The notes: generated by a model from the sequence alone, not told the origin. DNA of 64,000 nt from Betaproteobacteria bacterium (GCA_016192065.1 JACPUX010000067.1:124001-188000), one strand, 5' to 3'; positions 10,710 to 20,681 are shown, counted from the first letter of the stretch. Made by a program: numbers and translations.

Positions 10710-11093
10710 TTATTGGATGCCTGCGCGGCGCTGTTCGACGCGGACAAAGGCTGTGACGTGGGCCGCTTCATCCGGCGTCAGTCCGGGCACGGGCGGCATG
10801 TCGCCGAACTTCCAGTGGTGCGCCCGCACCCCGTTCTTTACCGCCAGTTGAAACGCCGCATTGCCATGGTGCGAGGGCTCGTAAATCCTGTGCAGAAATG
10901 GCGGGCCCTTGTCTGTGCCCTTGAGATCCATGCCGTGGCAGCTCGCGCAGTGTTTCCCGTACAGCGATTTGCCTGCGGCAGGGTTCGGCATCAGGCCCGG
11001 GCTGGGCTTGGGTATCTGCAAGCCTTGGGCGACCGCAGGCAAGGCAAAACAGGCGGCGGCTAACAGCAGCGGCAGGCGCTTCGCGGGTGTCAT
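10710..11093 (-). CDS. Periplasmic c-type cytochrome
   Basis: This 127-residue monohaem cytochrome c has a signal peptide ending near AVAQ, the haem site CASCH at residues 49-53 and a likely axial Met in GDMPPVPG. The MPPVPGLTPDEAAHVTAF segment is typical of class I cytochromes. It sits inside the metal operon between a Met-rich exported protein and the copper ATPase. A role in oxidising periplasmic Cu+ or in delivering electrons is possible but not shown. Confidence 0.85.
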   Translation of the reverse strand: MTPAKRLPLLLAAACFALPAVAQGLQIPKPSPGLMPNPAAGKSLYGKHCASCHGMDLKGTDKGPPFLHRIYEPSHHGNAAFQLAVKNGVRAHHWKFGDMPPVPGLTPDEAAHVTAFVRVEQRRAGIQ

Positions 11094-11127
11094 TCAGTCT
11101 CCTTTCCGGCGCTACCGGAAACCGAAA

Positions 11128-11640
11128 TCAGTTGCTCTGTTTGGCGGGCTCGCTCGACTGCATGCCCATGCGGCCCTGCATCATCATCTGCATCATGTCC
11201 ATGCGCTTTTCCATCATGTCCATGCGCTTGGCCATCATGTCGCCGGGACCGGCCATGCCTTGTCCCATCATCCCTTGGCCGCCCATCATGCCCATCATCC
11301 CCATGCCGCCCTTGCCCATCATGCCGCCTTCCATCATCGGGCAAGCCATCATGCCGGCCTTCATGCCGCGCGCCATCATCATGTTCTCCTGCATGGTATG
11401 CATGTGTTCGGCCATCGCCTTCTGCCGCTCCTCGTCGCTCTTCCCCTTGGCGATGCGATCGAGCTGTCCCTGCATCTTCTTGACGTTGTCCTGCATCTTC
11501 TTCACCGTCTGCTCGGGCTTCTTCGCCGCCGGCGCGCTCTGTGCTTCCTGCGCCTTCTCGGGATGGTGGGCATCGTCGGCAAACACGGGGGCCGCAAAGG
11601 CCAGCGAAACGGCAATGGCTATCATGGCTAGCTTGTTCAT
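11128..11640 (-). CDS. Met-rich exported metal-binding protein
   Basis: This 170-residue protein has a signal peptide (MNKLAMIAIAVSLAFAAPVFA), a charged helical region with repeated KKMQ, and a C-terminal half dominated by Met, Gly and MM pairs (about 38 Met overall) with a single CPMM. AGGAGGTG lies directly upstream of the ATG, a near-perfect ribosome site. Methionine clusters favour Cu+ or Ag+ in the oxidising periplasm. No named family is recognised; the composition and operon position support a copper-binding role. Confidence 0.8.
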   Translation of the reverse strand: MNKLAMIAIAVSLAFAAPVFADDAHHPEKAQEAQSAPAAKKPEQTVKKMQDNVKKMQGQLDRIAKGKSDEERQKAMAEHMHTMQENMMMARGMKAGMMACPMMEGGMMGKGGMGMMGMMGGQGMMGQGMAGPGDMMAKRMDMMEKRMDMMQMMMQGRMGMQSSEPAKQSN

Positions 11641-11665
11641 GGTGACACCTCCTAGGAAAAAGGTT

Positions 11666-12106
11666 TCAATGCTTGTGCTCACCCTGGACAACGGCGAGCG
11701 GGGTGAAACGGGCCTGCTCGGGCTGCTTGCCCGCCAGTGTGACAGACACCACCACCTTGGTGCCGGGGGTCGCGGCATACTTAGCCACGCCCTTGAGGCG
11801 GTTGTCTCCATCGGGTTGGAGCGTAGTCGTGGCCTTGAGTTTCCCGGACAGGATGGTCGCGCTGCCCTTGGCGCCGGCCGTCGGAATCTTCGCACCTGCG
11901 TGGTCGGTAACGTAGACGACGACGGGGTTTTCCTGCGTGTCGCTGGTGTCCTTCTTCAGCACCAGTTCGTAGTGGTAAGGGCCGGCCATGCGCAGCTGGC
12001 CGCCGTTGGGCGCTTTCTGCGTGTCGAGATAGGCGTCGTCGTGGGCGAAGGCCGCGCCAGCGGAAAAAATCAGTCCCGTCAGCACGGCGACGATGATGCG
12101 TTTCAT
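11666..12106 (-). CDS. Small exported protein of the RND metal-efflux operon
   Basis: This 146-residue exported protein has a signal peptide ending AAFAHDD, a His-containing N-terminus, a beta-rich middle (GQLRMAGPYHYELVL, VVVYVTDHAG) and an HKH tail. Similar proteins occur beside CzcA/CusA-type pumps and are usually left as hypothetical. The ATG at 12106 has AAAGGAG upstream; another ATG at 12145 overlaps the RND gene stop but would hide the signal peptide. Likely periplasmic, with a possible metal-chaperone role from context only. Confidence 0.65.
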   Translation of the reverse strand: MKRIIVAVLTGLIFSAGAAFAHDDAYLDTQKAPNGGQLRMAGPYHYELVLKKDTSDTQENPVVVYVTDHAGAKIPTAGAKGSATILSGKLKATTTLQPDGDNRLKGVAKYAATPGTKVVVSVTLAGKQPEQARFTPLAVVQGEHKH

Positions 12107-12144
12107 TGTTTGCTCCTTTCGTTTGTCGTAGTAGGCTGCGCTCA

Positions 12145-15100
12145 TCAGAAACTTTCCTGCTCCTTCACGGCGAGCAGCCTTTGCAGGGGCTTCTCGCCCC
12201 ACAGGCGGAACATCACCGGTGTCAGCAAGGTGTCGAGCAGGGTGGAACTCACCAGGCCGCCGAAGATCACCACCGCCACCGGGTGCAGCACTTCCTTGCC
12301 TGGCGCGTCGGCCGAGAGCAGCAGCGGCACCAGGGCAAAAGCGGCCACTAGGGCGGTCATCAGCACGGGGGTGAGGCGTTCGAGCGAACCGCGCACAATC
12401 ATGGGCTCGCCGAAACGCTCGCCCTCGAAGGCGCACAGGTTGATGTAATGGCTGATTTTGAGGATGCCGTTCCTGGTGGCGATGCCGGTCAAGGTGATGA
12501 AGCCGACCAGTGCCGCCACCGAGAGCGGCTGACCGGAAATCCACAGGGCGATGACGCTGCCCACCAGCGCTAGAGGGATATTGCCCATGATGATGGCGGT
12601 CAAGACCATCGAGCGATAGCGGCTGTAGAGCACCAGGAAGATCATGCTGAGCGACACCGCCGCCAGCAGCGCGATCAGGCGCGACGCCTGTTCCTGGGCC
12701 TGGAACTGACCCTCCAGCGCAGTGAAGTAGCCTTCGGGAAGAGGTCGAGCGGAGAGCTCGGCGCGGATGTCGGCGATGACTTTGGACAGATCCCGTCCGT
12801 CGCTATTGGCGGAGATCACGATGCGGCGGCGGGCGTTTTCCCGGCTGATCTGGTTCGGCCCCTCGGAGTCTTCGATCGCCGCCAGCCGCGAGAGGGGCAC
12901 ATGCCCGCCGGGCGTCTCGATGAGCAGGTTTTCCAGTTCGCGCAAGCCGCGGCCGCTTTCGGGCAGGCGCACGACGAGATCGAAACGCTTGTTGCCCTCG
13001 ACGATCTGCGTGATGCGCTCGCCCTCGATCATCTGTTCCAGCGAAGTGAGGAGGGCGCCCGGCGCCACGCCGTAGCGCGCCGCCTGCTCGTAGTCGACGC
13101 GGATCTTGATCTGCGGGATGAGCACCTGCTTCTCGATCTGCAGGTCGGTGACGCCGGGGATCTTAGCCAGCCGCCCGCGCAGGTCGGCCGCCAGGCCGCG
13201 CAGGGTGTCGAGATCGTCGCCATACACTTTCAGCGCGATCTGCGCGCGCACGCCGGAGAGCAGGTGGTCGAGGCGGTGCGAGATGGGCTGGCCGACGTTG
13301 CTCACCGCCGGCAGCGCGGCCAGGCGCGCGCGAATGTCGCCGATGATCGCCTCCCGGCTGCGTTCGGAAGGCTTCAGGTCGACGTCCATCTCGGTGTAGT
13401 GCACGCCCTCGGCATGCTCGTCCAGCTCGGCGCGCCCGGTGCGGCGGCCGACCTTGGTCACCTCCGGCACGCCGGCGACGATCCGCTCGGCCAGGGTGCC
13501 GATGCGGTTCGACTCGGCGAGCGAGGTGCCGGGGTTGAGCAGCACGTTCACCGTCAGCGTGCCTTCGTTGAACGGCGGCAGGAAGGAGCGCGGGAAGAGC
13601 GGGATGCTGGCGGCGGTGAGCGCGACCACCGCCGCGGCGCCGGCGAGCAGCGCTCGGCTGCGGCCGAAAGACCAGTGCAGCAGCTTCGCGTCCCAGCGCT
13701 TGAGCCGTGTCACCAATGGGCTATCGCCGGCATGCAATTGCTTCATCCCCGGCAACAGGTAGTAGGCCAGCACCGGCGTGACGGTGACCGAGACGATCAT
13801 GCTGGCGAGGATGGAAACGATGTAGGCCACGCCGAGCGGCGTGAACAGGCGGCCCTCGATGCCGGGCAGAACGAACAGCGGCACGAACACCAGCACGATG
13901 ATGAAGGTGGCGTAGACGATGGCCGAACGCACTTCCAGGGTCGCCTTGGCGATGACTTCCGCGACCGGTCGCGGCTCGGCCAGATCGCGATTGAGCTTGA
14001 GGCGGCGCAGGACGTTCTCCACGCCCACCACGGCATCGTCCACCAGTTCGCCGATGGCGATGGCGAGCCCGCCCAGGGTCATGGTGTTGATGGACAGGCC
14101 GAAGTAGCGGAACACCAGCGCGGTCACCAGCAGCGACAGCGGGATCGCCGTCAGCGAGATCAGCGTGGTGCGCACGTTGAGCAGGAACAGGAAGAGGATC
14201 ACCGCCACCAGGATGGCGCCGTCGCGCAGCGCCTCCTCGACGTTGGTCACCGAATGCTCGATGAAGTCGGCCTGCTTGAAGAGGAACTGCGGCGCTTCGA
14301 CGCCCTGCGGCAACGATTTCGACAGATCGGCCATGGCGCGCTCGACTTCGCGCGTCAGGGCCACGCTGTCGGCGGCGGGCTGCTTCTGCACGGAAAGGAT
14401 CACGGCCGGCTTGGCGTTGTAGCCGGCATCGCCGCGCTTGATGGCCGGCGCCAGCTTCACCTCGGCGACCTGCTTCAGCAGGATCGGCTGGCCGTTTCTT
14501 ACCGCCACCACCAGGTTCTGCAGATCCTCGATGCGGCTGGTGCGGCCGATCTGGCGGATCAGGTATTCGCGGCCCTGCGCTTCGAGGAAGCCGCCGCTGG
14601 TATTGGCGCCGAAGTTCTTCAGCGCCGCCTCCAGCTTCTCGCGCTCGACGCCCAGCGCCTGCAACTGTGCCGGCTTGAGCTCGACGCGATACTGCCGCAC
14701 CTCGCCGCCGATGGGGATGACCTGCGCGATGCCAGGAATGGTCAAGAGGCGCGGCCGCATCACCCAGTCGGCGTACTCGCGCACCTGCATCGGACTGACC
14801 TTCTCCGGATCGGCCGGCAAGGCAATGAGCAGGATTTCTCCCATGATGGAAGAGATTGGCCCGAGTTGCGGCACGACACCTTCGGGCATCTGTTCGCGCA
14901 CCAGGTTCAGGCGCTCGCTGATCTGCTGACGGTTGCGGTAAATATCCGAGCCCCACTCGAACTCGACATAAACGATGGACAGGCCGATGCCGGAGACCGA
15001 GCGCACGCGCGTCACGCCGGGCATGCCGTTCATGCTCGACTCGACCGGGAAGGTGACCAGTTGCTCGACTTCCTCAGGCGCCATGCCGCCGGCCTCGGTC

Positions 15101-15249
15101 ATCAAGGTCACGGTCGGCTTGTTGAGATCGGGGAAAACATCCACCGGCATCTGACGCAAAGTGAGCGTGCCATAGATCACCAGCAGCAGGGATACGCCCA
15201 GGACGATCAGCCTTTGCTTCAGGCTGGTGTGGATGATGGCATCAAACAT
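12145..15249 (-). CDS. Heavy-metal efflux RND transporter (HME family), first pump
   Basis: This 1034-residue inner-membrane proton/metal antiporter forms a tripartite pump with the adaptor and outer-membrane factor encoded just upstream. The two repeated halves each have a large periplasmic loop and six membrane helices. The helix-4 motif reads [14 protein letters not shown], with a double Asp, unlike the CusA-type motif of the second pump in this window ([15 protein letters not shown]), so metal preference may differ (divalent ions or Cu/Ag). It is 25 bp downstream of the adaptor gene. The length is typical of the family. Confidence 0.9.
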   Translation of the reverse strand: MFDAIIHTSLKQRLIVLGVSLLLVIYGTLTLRQMPVDVFPDLNKPTVTLMTEAGGMAPEEVEQLVTFPVESSMNGMPGVTRVRSVSGIGLSIVYVEFEWGSDIYRNRQQISERLNLVREQMPEGVVPQLGPISSIMGEILLIALPADPEKVSPMQVREYADWVMRPRLLTIPGIAQVIPIGGEVRQYRVELKPAQLQALGVEREKLEAALKNFGANTSGGFLEAQGREYLIRQIGRTSRIEDLQNLVVAVRNGQPILLKQVAEVKLAPAIKRGDAGYNAKPAVILSVQKQPAADSVALTREVERAMADLSKSLPQGVEAPQFLFKQADFIEHSVTNVEEALRDGAILVAVILFLFLLNVRTTLISLTAIPLSLLVTALVFRYFGLSINTMTLGGLAIAIGELVDDAVVGVENVLRRLKLNRDLAEPRPVAEVIAKATLEVRSAIVYATFIIVLVFVPLFVLPGIEGRLFTPLGVAYIVSILASMIVSVTVTPVLAYYLLPGMKQLHAGDSPLVTRLKRWDAKLLHWSFGRSRALLAGAAAVVALTAASIPLFPRSFLPPFNEGTLTVNVLLNPGTSLAESNRIGTLAERIVAGVPEVTKVGRRTGRAELDEHAEGVHYTEMDVDLKPSERSREAIIGDIRARLAALPAVSNVGQPISHRLDHLLSGVRAQIALKVYGDDLDTLRGLAADLRGRLAKIPGVTDLQIEKQVLIPQIKIRVDYEQAARYGVAPGALLTSLEQMIEGERITQIVEGNKRFDLVVRLPESGRGLRELENLLIETPGGHVPLSRLAAIEDSEGPNQISRENARRRIVISANSDGRDLSKVIADIRAELSARPLPEGYFTALEGQFQAQEQASRLIALLAAVSLSMIFLVLYSRYRSMVLTAIIMGNIPLALVGSVIALWISGQPLSVAALVGFITLTGIATRNGILKISHYINLCAFEGERFGEPMIVRGSLERLTPVLMTALVAAFALVPLLLSADAPGKEVLHPVAVVIFGGLVSSTLLDTLLTPVMFRLWGEKPLQRLLAVKEQESF

Positions 15250-15273
15250 GATTCGTGCAAGCGTGCCCGGGGT

Positions 15274-16560
15274 TCATCGGACCTGGGCAAGCAGGCTGGC
15301 GCCTTCGCTGACTACGCGCTCGCCGGCTTCAAGGCCTTTGATGACCGCCACGCGGGTGGCATCGAGCGGCACCGCATCGACTTTGCGCAAGACGAATCGT
15401 TCGGCGCCGTCGCGCACCCAAAGCGCCGACTCGCCAGCGCCGACTTTCACCAGCGCAGCATGCGGCACGGCCGCGGCGCGAATCTTGCGTGCGGTTTGAG
15501 CAATCACCTTGAGCGGTTGGCCGACCGCGACGGGGGCCGTCCAATGGGCGTCGCGCAGCGACTCAGGATGCTCCCCTCTCCCCTCGCGGGAGAGGGGCTG
15601 GGGGTGAGGGGGAACGACGCGGAAAAGCAAAGGAATGGCTTGTTCGCGCAACTGCCTGCCGCCGCCGATGAAGCGCAGCTCCAGGGCGCCGCCCGGCAGC
15701 GGTGCCGAGGCCGTGGCGATGCCCTCGGCCAGCGCCGCATCGTAAGCCAGCGCCTCCACCGCCAGGCGCGCGGGATCGATCACTTCGAAGAGAATTTCCT
15801 TGGCCTCCACCACTTGGCCGGCGAGCACGTAAGCGGCGGCGATCACTCCCGACACTGGTGCGACCAGTGGCTCCGCCGCTCCCAGACTGGCGCCGACCGC
15901 GGCACGGCGTTTGTTGAGCGCATCGACTTCGAAGCGGACGGTTTCCGTAGCCGACTTGGAGACCATGCCCTCCAGTTGTTCATAACGGCTCAGCTTGCGT
16001 TGGGCGATGGCAAGCTGGGCGTCGATTTCGGCCAGTTGCGCCTGCTGGTTGCCGCGTTCGATGCTGCTGGCCACCGGGCGCAGATAAGCCAGCACCTCGC
16101 CCTTGACCACCTTGCGGCCCAGCGTCGGCAGCCCCTTGGGGCCGGCTTCGAGGCGCCCCGACTGAGTTGCCTGCACGCGCCCGCCAGCGTTCGGGTCGGC
16201 AATGACTTTGCCGTTGAATTCGACTGTTGCTGCCAGGTCATCGATGTGGGCCAGCACATGGCGCAGGCCGAGCTGACGCTGCACCGCCTTGGGCACGAAC
16301 AGGCTGCCGTCGGGCAGGCGCTGCGCCGCCGTCGCTTCGGCGGGCAGCACGCCCGTCGCTGCTGATTTCGCGGCAGCCGCAGGCTCGGCGTCCTTGCTGT
16401 GTTGGCTGCGGCCGCTCGCATTCGCTTGCTTGAGGCTTGCTTCGCTCGGTTTGGCCTTCACCGCAACGGTGTGGTCCTCGTCGCCGTGGGCAAACGCCTG
16501 CCCGGCGGCCAGGCCAAGCCACGCTGAGATTGCAACGACGGCAATACGAATCCGTGTCAT
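15274..16560 (-). CDS. RND efflux periplasmic adaptor (membrane fusion protein) with a captured palindromic repeat
   Basis: This 428-residue adaptor links the RND pump to the outer-membrane factor. It has a signal peptide, a His-containing HGDEDH mature start, a barrel-sandwich domain with coiled coil (about residues 150-260) and a terminal membrane-proximal domain. Near residues 318-333 the protein reads VVPPHPQPLSREGRGE, encoded by a palindromic repeat of the kind normally found between genes. It keeps the frame. The start was chosen for the signal peptide and an AAGGGAAA ribosome site; in-frame ATGs further upstream overlap the previous gene. Confidence 0.85.
   Translation of the reverse strand: MTRIRIAVVAISAWLGLAAGQAFAHGDEDHTVAVKAKPSEASLKQANASGRSQHSKDAEPAAAAKSAATGVLPAEATAAQRLPDGSLFVPKAVQRQLGLRHVLAHIDDLAATVEFNGKVIADPNAGGRVQATQSGRLEAGPKGLPTLGRKVVKGEVLAYLRPVASSIERGNQQAQLAEIDAQLAIAQRKLSRYEQLEGMVSKSATETVRFEVDALNKRRAAVGASLGAAEPLVAPVSGVIAAAYVLAGQVVEAKEILFEVIDPARLAVEALAYDAALAEGIATASAPLPGGALELRFIGGGRQLREQAIPLLFRVVPPHPQPLSREGRGEHPESLRDAHWTAPVAVGQPLKVIAQTARKIRAAAVPHAALVKVGAGESALWVRDGAERFVLRKVDAVPLDATRVAVIKGLEAGERVVSEGASLLAQVR
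15571..15613 (-). repeat. REP-like palindromic element inside the adaptor CDS
   Basis: The block contains CCTCTCCC and GGGAGAGG around a CGCG centre, followed by a G-rich GGGGTGAGGG tail. This is a widespread bacterial intergenic repeat pattern. It lies within the adaptor gene and adds an in-frame low-complexity Pro/Arg/Gly stretch. I saw no second copy in this window. Confidence 0.65.
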
Positions 16561-16573
16561 GTGCCGATTTCCC

Positions 16574-17224
16574 TTAGTTCTTGCGTTTGCGCCGGCGCAC
16601 GGCGACCAGTCCGCCGGCAGCCAGCAGCAGGCTTCCCGCGGCACCCCAGACGATCCATTCGCCCCAGCCGTGGACATGCTCGACGGCAACTGCCGGCGGA
16701 GCGTGATCGAGTGTGGCGGTGAGCAGATCGGAGGCATCGCCCGCCTGCACGGAAATGGTCAGCGGATGTTTGCCGGGTTGGGCGAAGGACTGGCCTGGCA
16801 CCGAATACACCCCTGGCGCGATCTGGGTCGCGATGGCCTTGAAGGCCCCGCTCTCGACTTCCAACTCGGCGTCGGGCACCGGCGCGTTGTCGGCATAGCG
16901 GTCAAGGTAGAACATCAGCTTGTCGTTCGCCAGCACGGCCACCAGTTCGAATTCCTCGCTTTGCGCCACCGCGCGCGGCGCGATGTTCCCGGCCATTGCC
17001 GGCGCGGCGCCATCACCGTGATCCTCGCCACCGTGCGCCCAGGCGGACGACGCGAGGAACGCCGCCGCAATGAAGGATAGTAGGTGCTTCGCTCCGGCGT
17101 AACGTCCGCTGGGGCAGACATTAGCCTGCACTGAAACTTCGCTTCGCTGCGTTTTAGCTTCGGCGTAACGTCCGCTGGCGCGGACATTAGCCTGCACTGA
17201 AACTTCGCTTCGCTGCGTTTTCAT
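16574..17224 (-). CDS. Membrane-anchored exported protein of the metal-efflux operon, N-terminus extended by a duplicated repeat
   Basis: This 216-residue product is not assigned to a named family. From residue 46 it reads like an ordinary exported protein: KHLLSFIAAAFLASSAWA signal, HGGEDHGDG His-rich start, a beta-rich extracytoplasmic domain and a C-terminal membrane helix followed by RRRKRKN. Ahead of that are two copies of a 22-residue unit (TQRSEVSVQANV...SGRYA) directly after the first two codons. The ATG overlaps the stop of the outer-membrane factor gene (ATGA), so it is probably the original start and the repeats were inserted behind it. The role in efflux is inferred from position. 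Confidence 0.65.
   Translation of the reverse strand: MKTQRSEVSVQANVRASGRYAEAKTQRSEVSVQANVCPSGRYAGAKHLLSFIAAAFLASSAWAHGGEDHGDGAAPAMAGNIAPRAVAQSEEFELVAVLANDKLMFYLDRYADNAPVPDAELEVESGAFKAIATQIAPGVYSVPGQSFAQPGKHPLTISVQAGDASDLLTATLDHAPPAVAVEHVHGWGEWIVWGAAGSLLLAAGGLVAVRRRKRKN
17087..17218 (-). repeat. Two tandem 66-bp units inserted after the second codon
   Basis: The unit begins ACGCAGCGAAGCGAAGTTTC and ends GGACGTTACGCCGRAGC. The two copies differ at a few bases (RAS versus CPS in translation). Both keep the reading frame of the 16574-17224 gene. Removing them would join ATGAAR to the normal signal peptide codons. Confidence 0.7.
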
Positions 17225-18414
17225 GGCAGGACTCCTAGGGATTGTTTGAGGCGGGAGCGGGCCGCGGCTTGCGCGACCTGTTGCCGGTTGAGGATCGCCT
17301 CGGTCTCGAAGGCGCCAGCCCGAACACGCAAGAGTGTCGCCAGATCCGATTCGCCCAGGGCGAAAGCTTTTTCGGCCAGACCCAGGCTGTCGGCCGCCAG
17401 AGCGTGGCGCTCTCCTGCCATGGCAAGCTGGCGTTCGGCGGCGGCGAGGTCGATCCGGGCTTTTTCCACTTCGAGTCGAAGTTTATGGCGCGCCAGCGCC
17501 AGTTCGGCATCAGCCTGCGACGCCTCGGCGCGAGCGGCGGCGTTCTCCTGGCGCACACGCGGGCCGGAAGCGAAGGGGATGGTCAACTTCATGCCAACGG
17601 TATGAGAGTAGGGCTCCGAGAAATCCCCACGTTCGCGCACCACGCGCACGGCGAATGCCGGCGCATCGCGGCGGGTTTCTTCGGCGACGCGTAGCCGGCT
17701 GCGTGCCGTCCTTGCGGCTGCGGCCGCGGCGGCGAGCTGCGGATGATCCTCCTCAGGCGCGCCCGCAACGGCCGTGCCCTCCTGCGCCAGGATGGCAGGG
17801 GTCGCGGTGCCGGTCAGGTTGCGCCAGGCCTGTTCTGCGGCCAGCAGTGCGGCCTCCGCCTCGATCGCCTCGGCTTGTGCGGCAAGACGTTCGCCTTGCG
17901 CCAGGTTGGCATCGATGCGCGCCAGATCGCCGGTCTGGTAGCGGCGCATCACATCCGCTTCCAGCGCACGGCCGGTTTCCGTCCGGCGCCCGGCCAGTTC
18001 CCGGGCATGGCGCGCGGCGGCCACCGCCCACCAGGCCTCGCGCAGTTCGCCGGCCAATTGCAGGCGCAACGCGGCGCGACGGGCGCTGACTTCAGTGACG
18101 AGGCTCTGCGCCTCGGCTCGCCGCGCGGCCTGCTGGCCCGGCAGCCACAGTGGCACGGCCAGCTCGGCCTCCCATTCCTGCTTGCCGCGGTGGCGATCGA
18201 GGCGGTCGTTTTGGTTGGCCAAGGACAGCGCGGCCGGCCCAGGCGTAATGGCGTCGGCGAGTTCGGCGCGGGCCTGCGCTTCCTCGTCTCTGACCGTCAA
18301 GGCGCTGGCCGGGGGATACCGCATCCAGGCGTGCTCCAGCGCCTCAGCCAGGGATTGGGCGAGCGCGGGCAGGGCCAGGAACAGGCCGGCGAGCAGAATG
18401 CTCAGCTTCTTCAT
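17221..18414 (-). CDS. TolC-family outer-membrane efflux factor (first pump)
   Basis: This 397-residue outer-membrane channel subunit would complete the tripartite pump with the downstream adaptor and RND protein. It has a signal peptide ending ALPALAQ and the two repeated coiled-coil/beta regions of outer-membrane efflux proteins, with Ala/Glu/Arg-rich helices. It is the first gene of the minus-strand metal operon, starting about 70 bp from the CusR-like box. The start at 18414 gives the signal peptide; a longer frame to 18555 would cross the regulatory box. Confidence 0.85.
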   Translation of the reverse strand: MKKLSILLAGLFLALPALAQSLAEALEHAWMRYPPASALTVRDEEAQARAELADAITPGPAALSLANQNDRLDRHRGKQEWEAELAVPLWLPGQQAARRAEAQSLVTEVSARRAALRLQLAGELREAWWAVAAARHARELAGRRTETGRALEADVMRRYQTGDLARIDANLAQGERLAAQAEAIEAEAALLAAEQAWRNLTGTATPAILAQEGTAVAGAPEEDHPQLAAAAAAARTARSRLRVAEETRRDAPAFAVRVVRERGDFSEPYSHTVGMKLTIPFASGPRVRQENAAARAEASQADAELALARHKLRLEVEKARIDLAAAERQLAMAGERHALAADSLGLAEKAFALGESDLATLLRVRAGAFETEAILNRQQVAQAAARSRLKQSLGVLP

Positions 18415-18483
18415 CGGAGTTCGGCGGTTTGCGACATACCTGCCATGATGCTCAGGGGAGCCCGTCGGCTGGCTGACCGGGAC

Positions 18484-18499
18484 ATTACAAGTCCGTAAT
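18484..18499. promoter_or_regulatory. CopR/CusR-type palindromic box in the divergent promoter region
   Basis: ATTACAAGTCCGTAAT has perfect 5-bp arms, ATTAC and GTAAT, around six bases. It resembles the cop-box pattern (TTACA-N4-TGTAA, one mismatch) recognised by CopR/CusR-type regulators. It lies between the minus-strand efflux operon and the plus-strand cusR-like gene and could control both. A weak TTGGGT...CACAAT promoter pair lies just downstream on the plus strand. Confidence 0.65.
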
Positions 18500-18563
18500 C
18501 TTTGGGTGAAAGCACCCACACCATGCACAATGGCGACATCGTGAATCGACACCACGCAGGCAG

Positions 18564-19244
18564 ATGAAGATTCTGATCGTCGAAGACGAATCCAAGACCG
18601 GCGAGTACCTCAGACAAGGCTTGACGGAAGCCGGCTTCGTCGTCGATTTGGCGCGCGACGGACTGGATGGAAGGCATTTGGCGCTCACCGAGGACTATGA
18701 CCTGATCGTGCTCGACGTGATGTTGCCCGGGGTCGATGGCTGGCAACTGCTGCGCGAAATCCGCCACGCCGGACAACACCTGCCGGTTTTGTTCCTGACC
18801 GCTCGTGACCAGGTTGAAGACCGCGTGAAGGGGCTCGAATTGGGCGCCGACGATTACTTGGTCAAGCCCTTTGCCTTCTCCGAACTCTTGGCGCGGGTGC
18901 GCAGCCTGCTGCGCCGCGGCAAGACCAAGGAACCGGAAACCTTGCGGCTGGCCGACCTGGAGCTCGACCTCCTGCGTCGAAGAGTGCAGCGCGGCGGCAA
19001 ACGCATCGATCTCACCGCCAAAGAGTTTGCCCTGCTCGAACTCTTGCTGCGCCGCCAGGGGGAAGTGCTGCCGCGTTCCTTGATCGCGTCGCAGGTGTGG
19101 GACATGAATTTCGACAGCGACACCAACGTCATCGAAGTCGCGGTGCGGCGGCTGCGCGCCAAGGTGGACGACGATTTCGAGCCCAAACTCATCCGCACCG
19201 TGCGCGGCATGGGCTACGTGATCGAGGCCCCGGACCAACCGTGA
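18564..19244 (+). CDS. cusR: Heavy-metal response regulator (CusR/CopR type)
   Basis: This 226-residue OmpR/PhoB-type response regulator has a receiver domain with acidic pocket VEDES, phospho-acceptor Asp51 (VLDVMLPG) and LVKPF lysine. It has a winged-helix DNA-binding domain ending GYVIEAP. The [18 protein letters not shown] linker and [21 protein letters not shown] are typical of the CusR/CopR/CzcR group. It overlaps the sensor kinase gene by GTGA. It likely activates both flanking efflux operons through the adjacent palindrome. Confidence 0.9.
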   Translation: MKILIVEDESKTGEYLRQGLTEAGFVVDLARDGLDGRHLALTEDYDLIVLDVMLPGVDGWQLLREIRHAGQHLPVLFLTARDQVEDRVKGLELGADDYLVKPFAFSELLARVRSLLRRGKTKEPETLRLADLELDLLRRRVQRGGKRIDLTAKEFALLELLLRRQGEVLPRSLIASQVWDMNFDSDTNVIEVAVRRLRAKVDDDFEPKLIRTVRGMGYVIEAPDQP

Positions 19245-20638
19245 CGCGGCGATTGTCGATTACCTTTCGGCTCACCCTGTATTTCTCGATCGCTTCGAGT
19301 CTGGTGCTGCTGGTCATCGGTTACTGGGTGGGCGCCGCGGTAGAGCGGCATTTCGTCGAGCAGGACGTGCACGAGTTCGCCGGCAAGATCGCGCTGATCG
19401 GCCACACCATGACCCAGGAGGCCCGCGGCCAGCGCTCCGAGACCACGGCGCAGCGTCTGGCCGATGCCCTGGTGGGCCATCATGGTCTGGTGGTCGCGGT
19501 TTGGGGAGGCGGAGGCGAGACGCTCTATGCCAGCGCCGACGCGGCGGTGCTGCAACCGCTGCTGGCCGTGGTCGCGGCGGGGAACGGCGCGGGGCTGGAC
19601 GCGCCGCAGGTCTGGCAGGCCGAGGGCAGGGACTTCCGCGGTGTGGTCGTCGAGCTCACCGACGCGAGCGCGCCGGGCCAGGCGCGCCAGGCGGCTCTTG
19701 CTCTGGATATCGGGCACCACCGCGAATTCCTCGGCACCTTTCAGCACAGCCTCTGGGCGGCGGTGCTGGCCTGCATCCTGTCGACGGCTTTTCTCGGCTG
19801 GGTGGCGGCGAGGCGCGGCTTGCGCCCGGTGCGCGACATGGCTGAAGTGGCCCGCGGCATCTCCGCCAGTCGTTTGCAAGACCGCCTCGCGCTCGAATCC
19901 GTTCCTCCCGAGTTGGCGGGCCTGGCGATCGCCTTCAACGACATGCTCGAACGCCTGCAAGGTTCCTTCAGGCGCCTGTCCGACTTTTCCTCGGATCTGG
20001 CGCACGAGCTGCGGACCCCCATCAGCAACCTCATGACCCAGGCGCAAGTGGCTCTGGGCAAAGCGCGCAGCCCCGAGGAATACCGCGAGGTGCTCTACTC
20101 CAGCCTGGAGGAATACGAACGCCTCGCGGGCATGATTTCGGACATGCTCTTTCTCGCCCAGGCCGATCACGGACTGCTGATGCCAAGGCGCGAACCGGTG
20201 GAACTCAGCGAAGAAGTCACCAAGCTCTTCGAGTTTTTCGAGGCCTGGAGCGAAGAACGCGGCGTGCAACTGAACTCCCAGGGCGCCGGGCGCGTGATGG
20301 GTGACGCGGCGATGCTGCGCCGGGCGCTGAGCAACCTCCTCGCCAACGCGCTGCACCACAGCCCAAGCGGGACCGAGGTCAGGATCGAGATCGCCGAACC
20401 GCGGCCGGGCTGGGTGCGTTTGAGTGTGAGCAACGCGGGCGAAACCATTCCGCCCGAGCATTTGCCGCGGCTTTTTGATCGCTTTTACCGCGTCGATCCG
20501 GCGCGGCAGCGCAGCCACGAAGGGGCGGGCCTGGGCTTGGCGATCACGCGCTCGATCATCGCCGCGCACGGTGGAAGCATAGGCGTGCGCTCCGAAAGCG
20601 GGAGGACGGAATTTGCCCTGGAACTGCCGCAAGCCTAG
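19241..20638 (+). CDS. cusS: Heavy-metal sensor histidine kinase (CusS type)
   Basis: This 465-residue membrane sensor kinase pairs with the upstream regulator. The GTG start overlaps that gene's stop. It has a membrane helix at about residues 12-32, a periplasmic sensing region, a second helix near 165-190, a HAMP linker, the phospho-acceptor His255 in [11 protein letters not shown], and an ATPase domain with N ([11 protein letters not shown]) and G boxes (GAGLGLAI). The family usually senses periplasmic Cu+ or Ag+. A terminator-like hairpin follows. Confidence 0.9.
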   Translation: MTRRLSITFRLTLYFSIASSLVLLVIGYWVGAAVERHFVEQDVHEFAGKIALIGHTMTQEARGQRSETTAQRLADALVGHHGLVVAVWGGGGETLYASADAAVLQPLLAVVAAGNGAGLDAPQVWQAEGRDFRGVVVELTDASAPGQARQAALALDIGHHREFLGTFQHSLWAAVLACILSTAFLGWVAARRGLRPVRDMAEVARGISASRLQDRLALESVPPELAGLAIAFNDMLERLQGSFRRLSDFSSDLAHELRTPISNLMTQAQVALGKARSPEEYREVLYSSLEEYERLAGMISDMLFLAQADHGLLMPRREPVELSEEVTKLFEFFEAWSEERGVQLNSQGAGRVMGDAAMLRRALSNLLANALHHSPSGTEVRIEIAEPRPGWVRLSVSNAGETIPPEHLPRLFDRFYRVDPARQRSHEGAGLGLAITRSIIAAHGGSIGVRSESGRTEFALELPQA

Positions 20639-20681
20639 GCCCGCCTGCGATATCGCCATCACTTCCTCGCTCGCTGGCCAG

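Noticed and set aside
12901-16365. A 1154-codon plus-strand open frame opposite the RND pump and adaptor
   Set aside because: It mirrors the minus-strand genes, has no recognisable domain, and results from high GC. The minus-strand proteins are clear family members.
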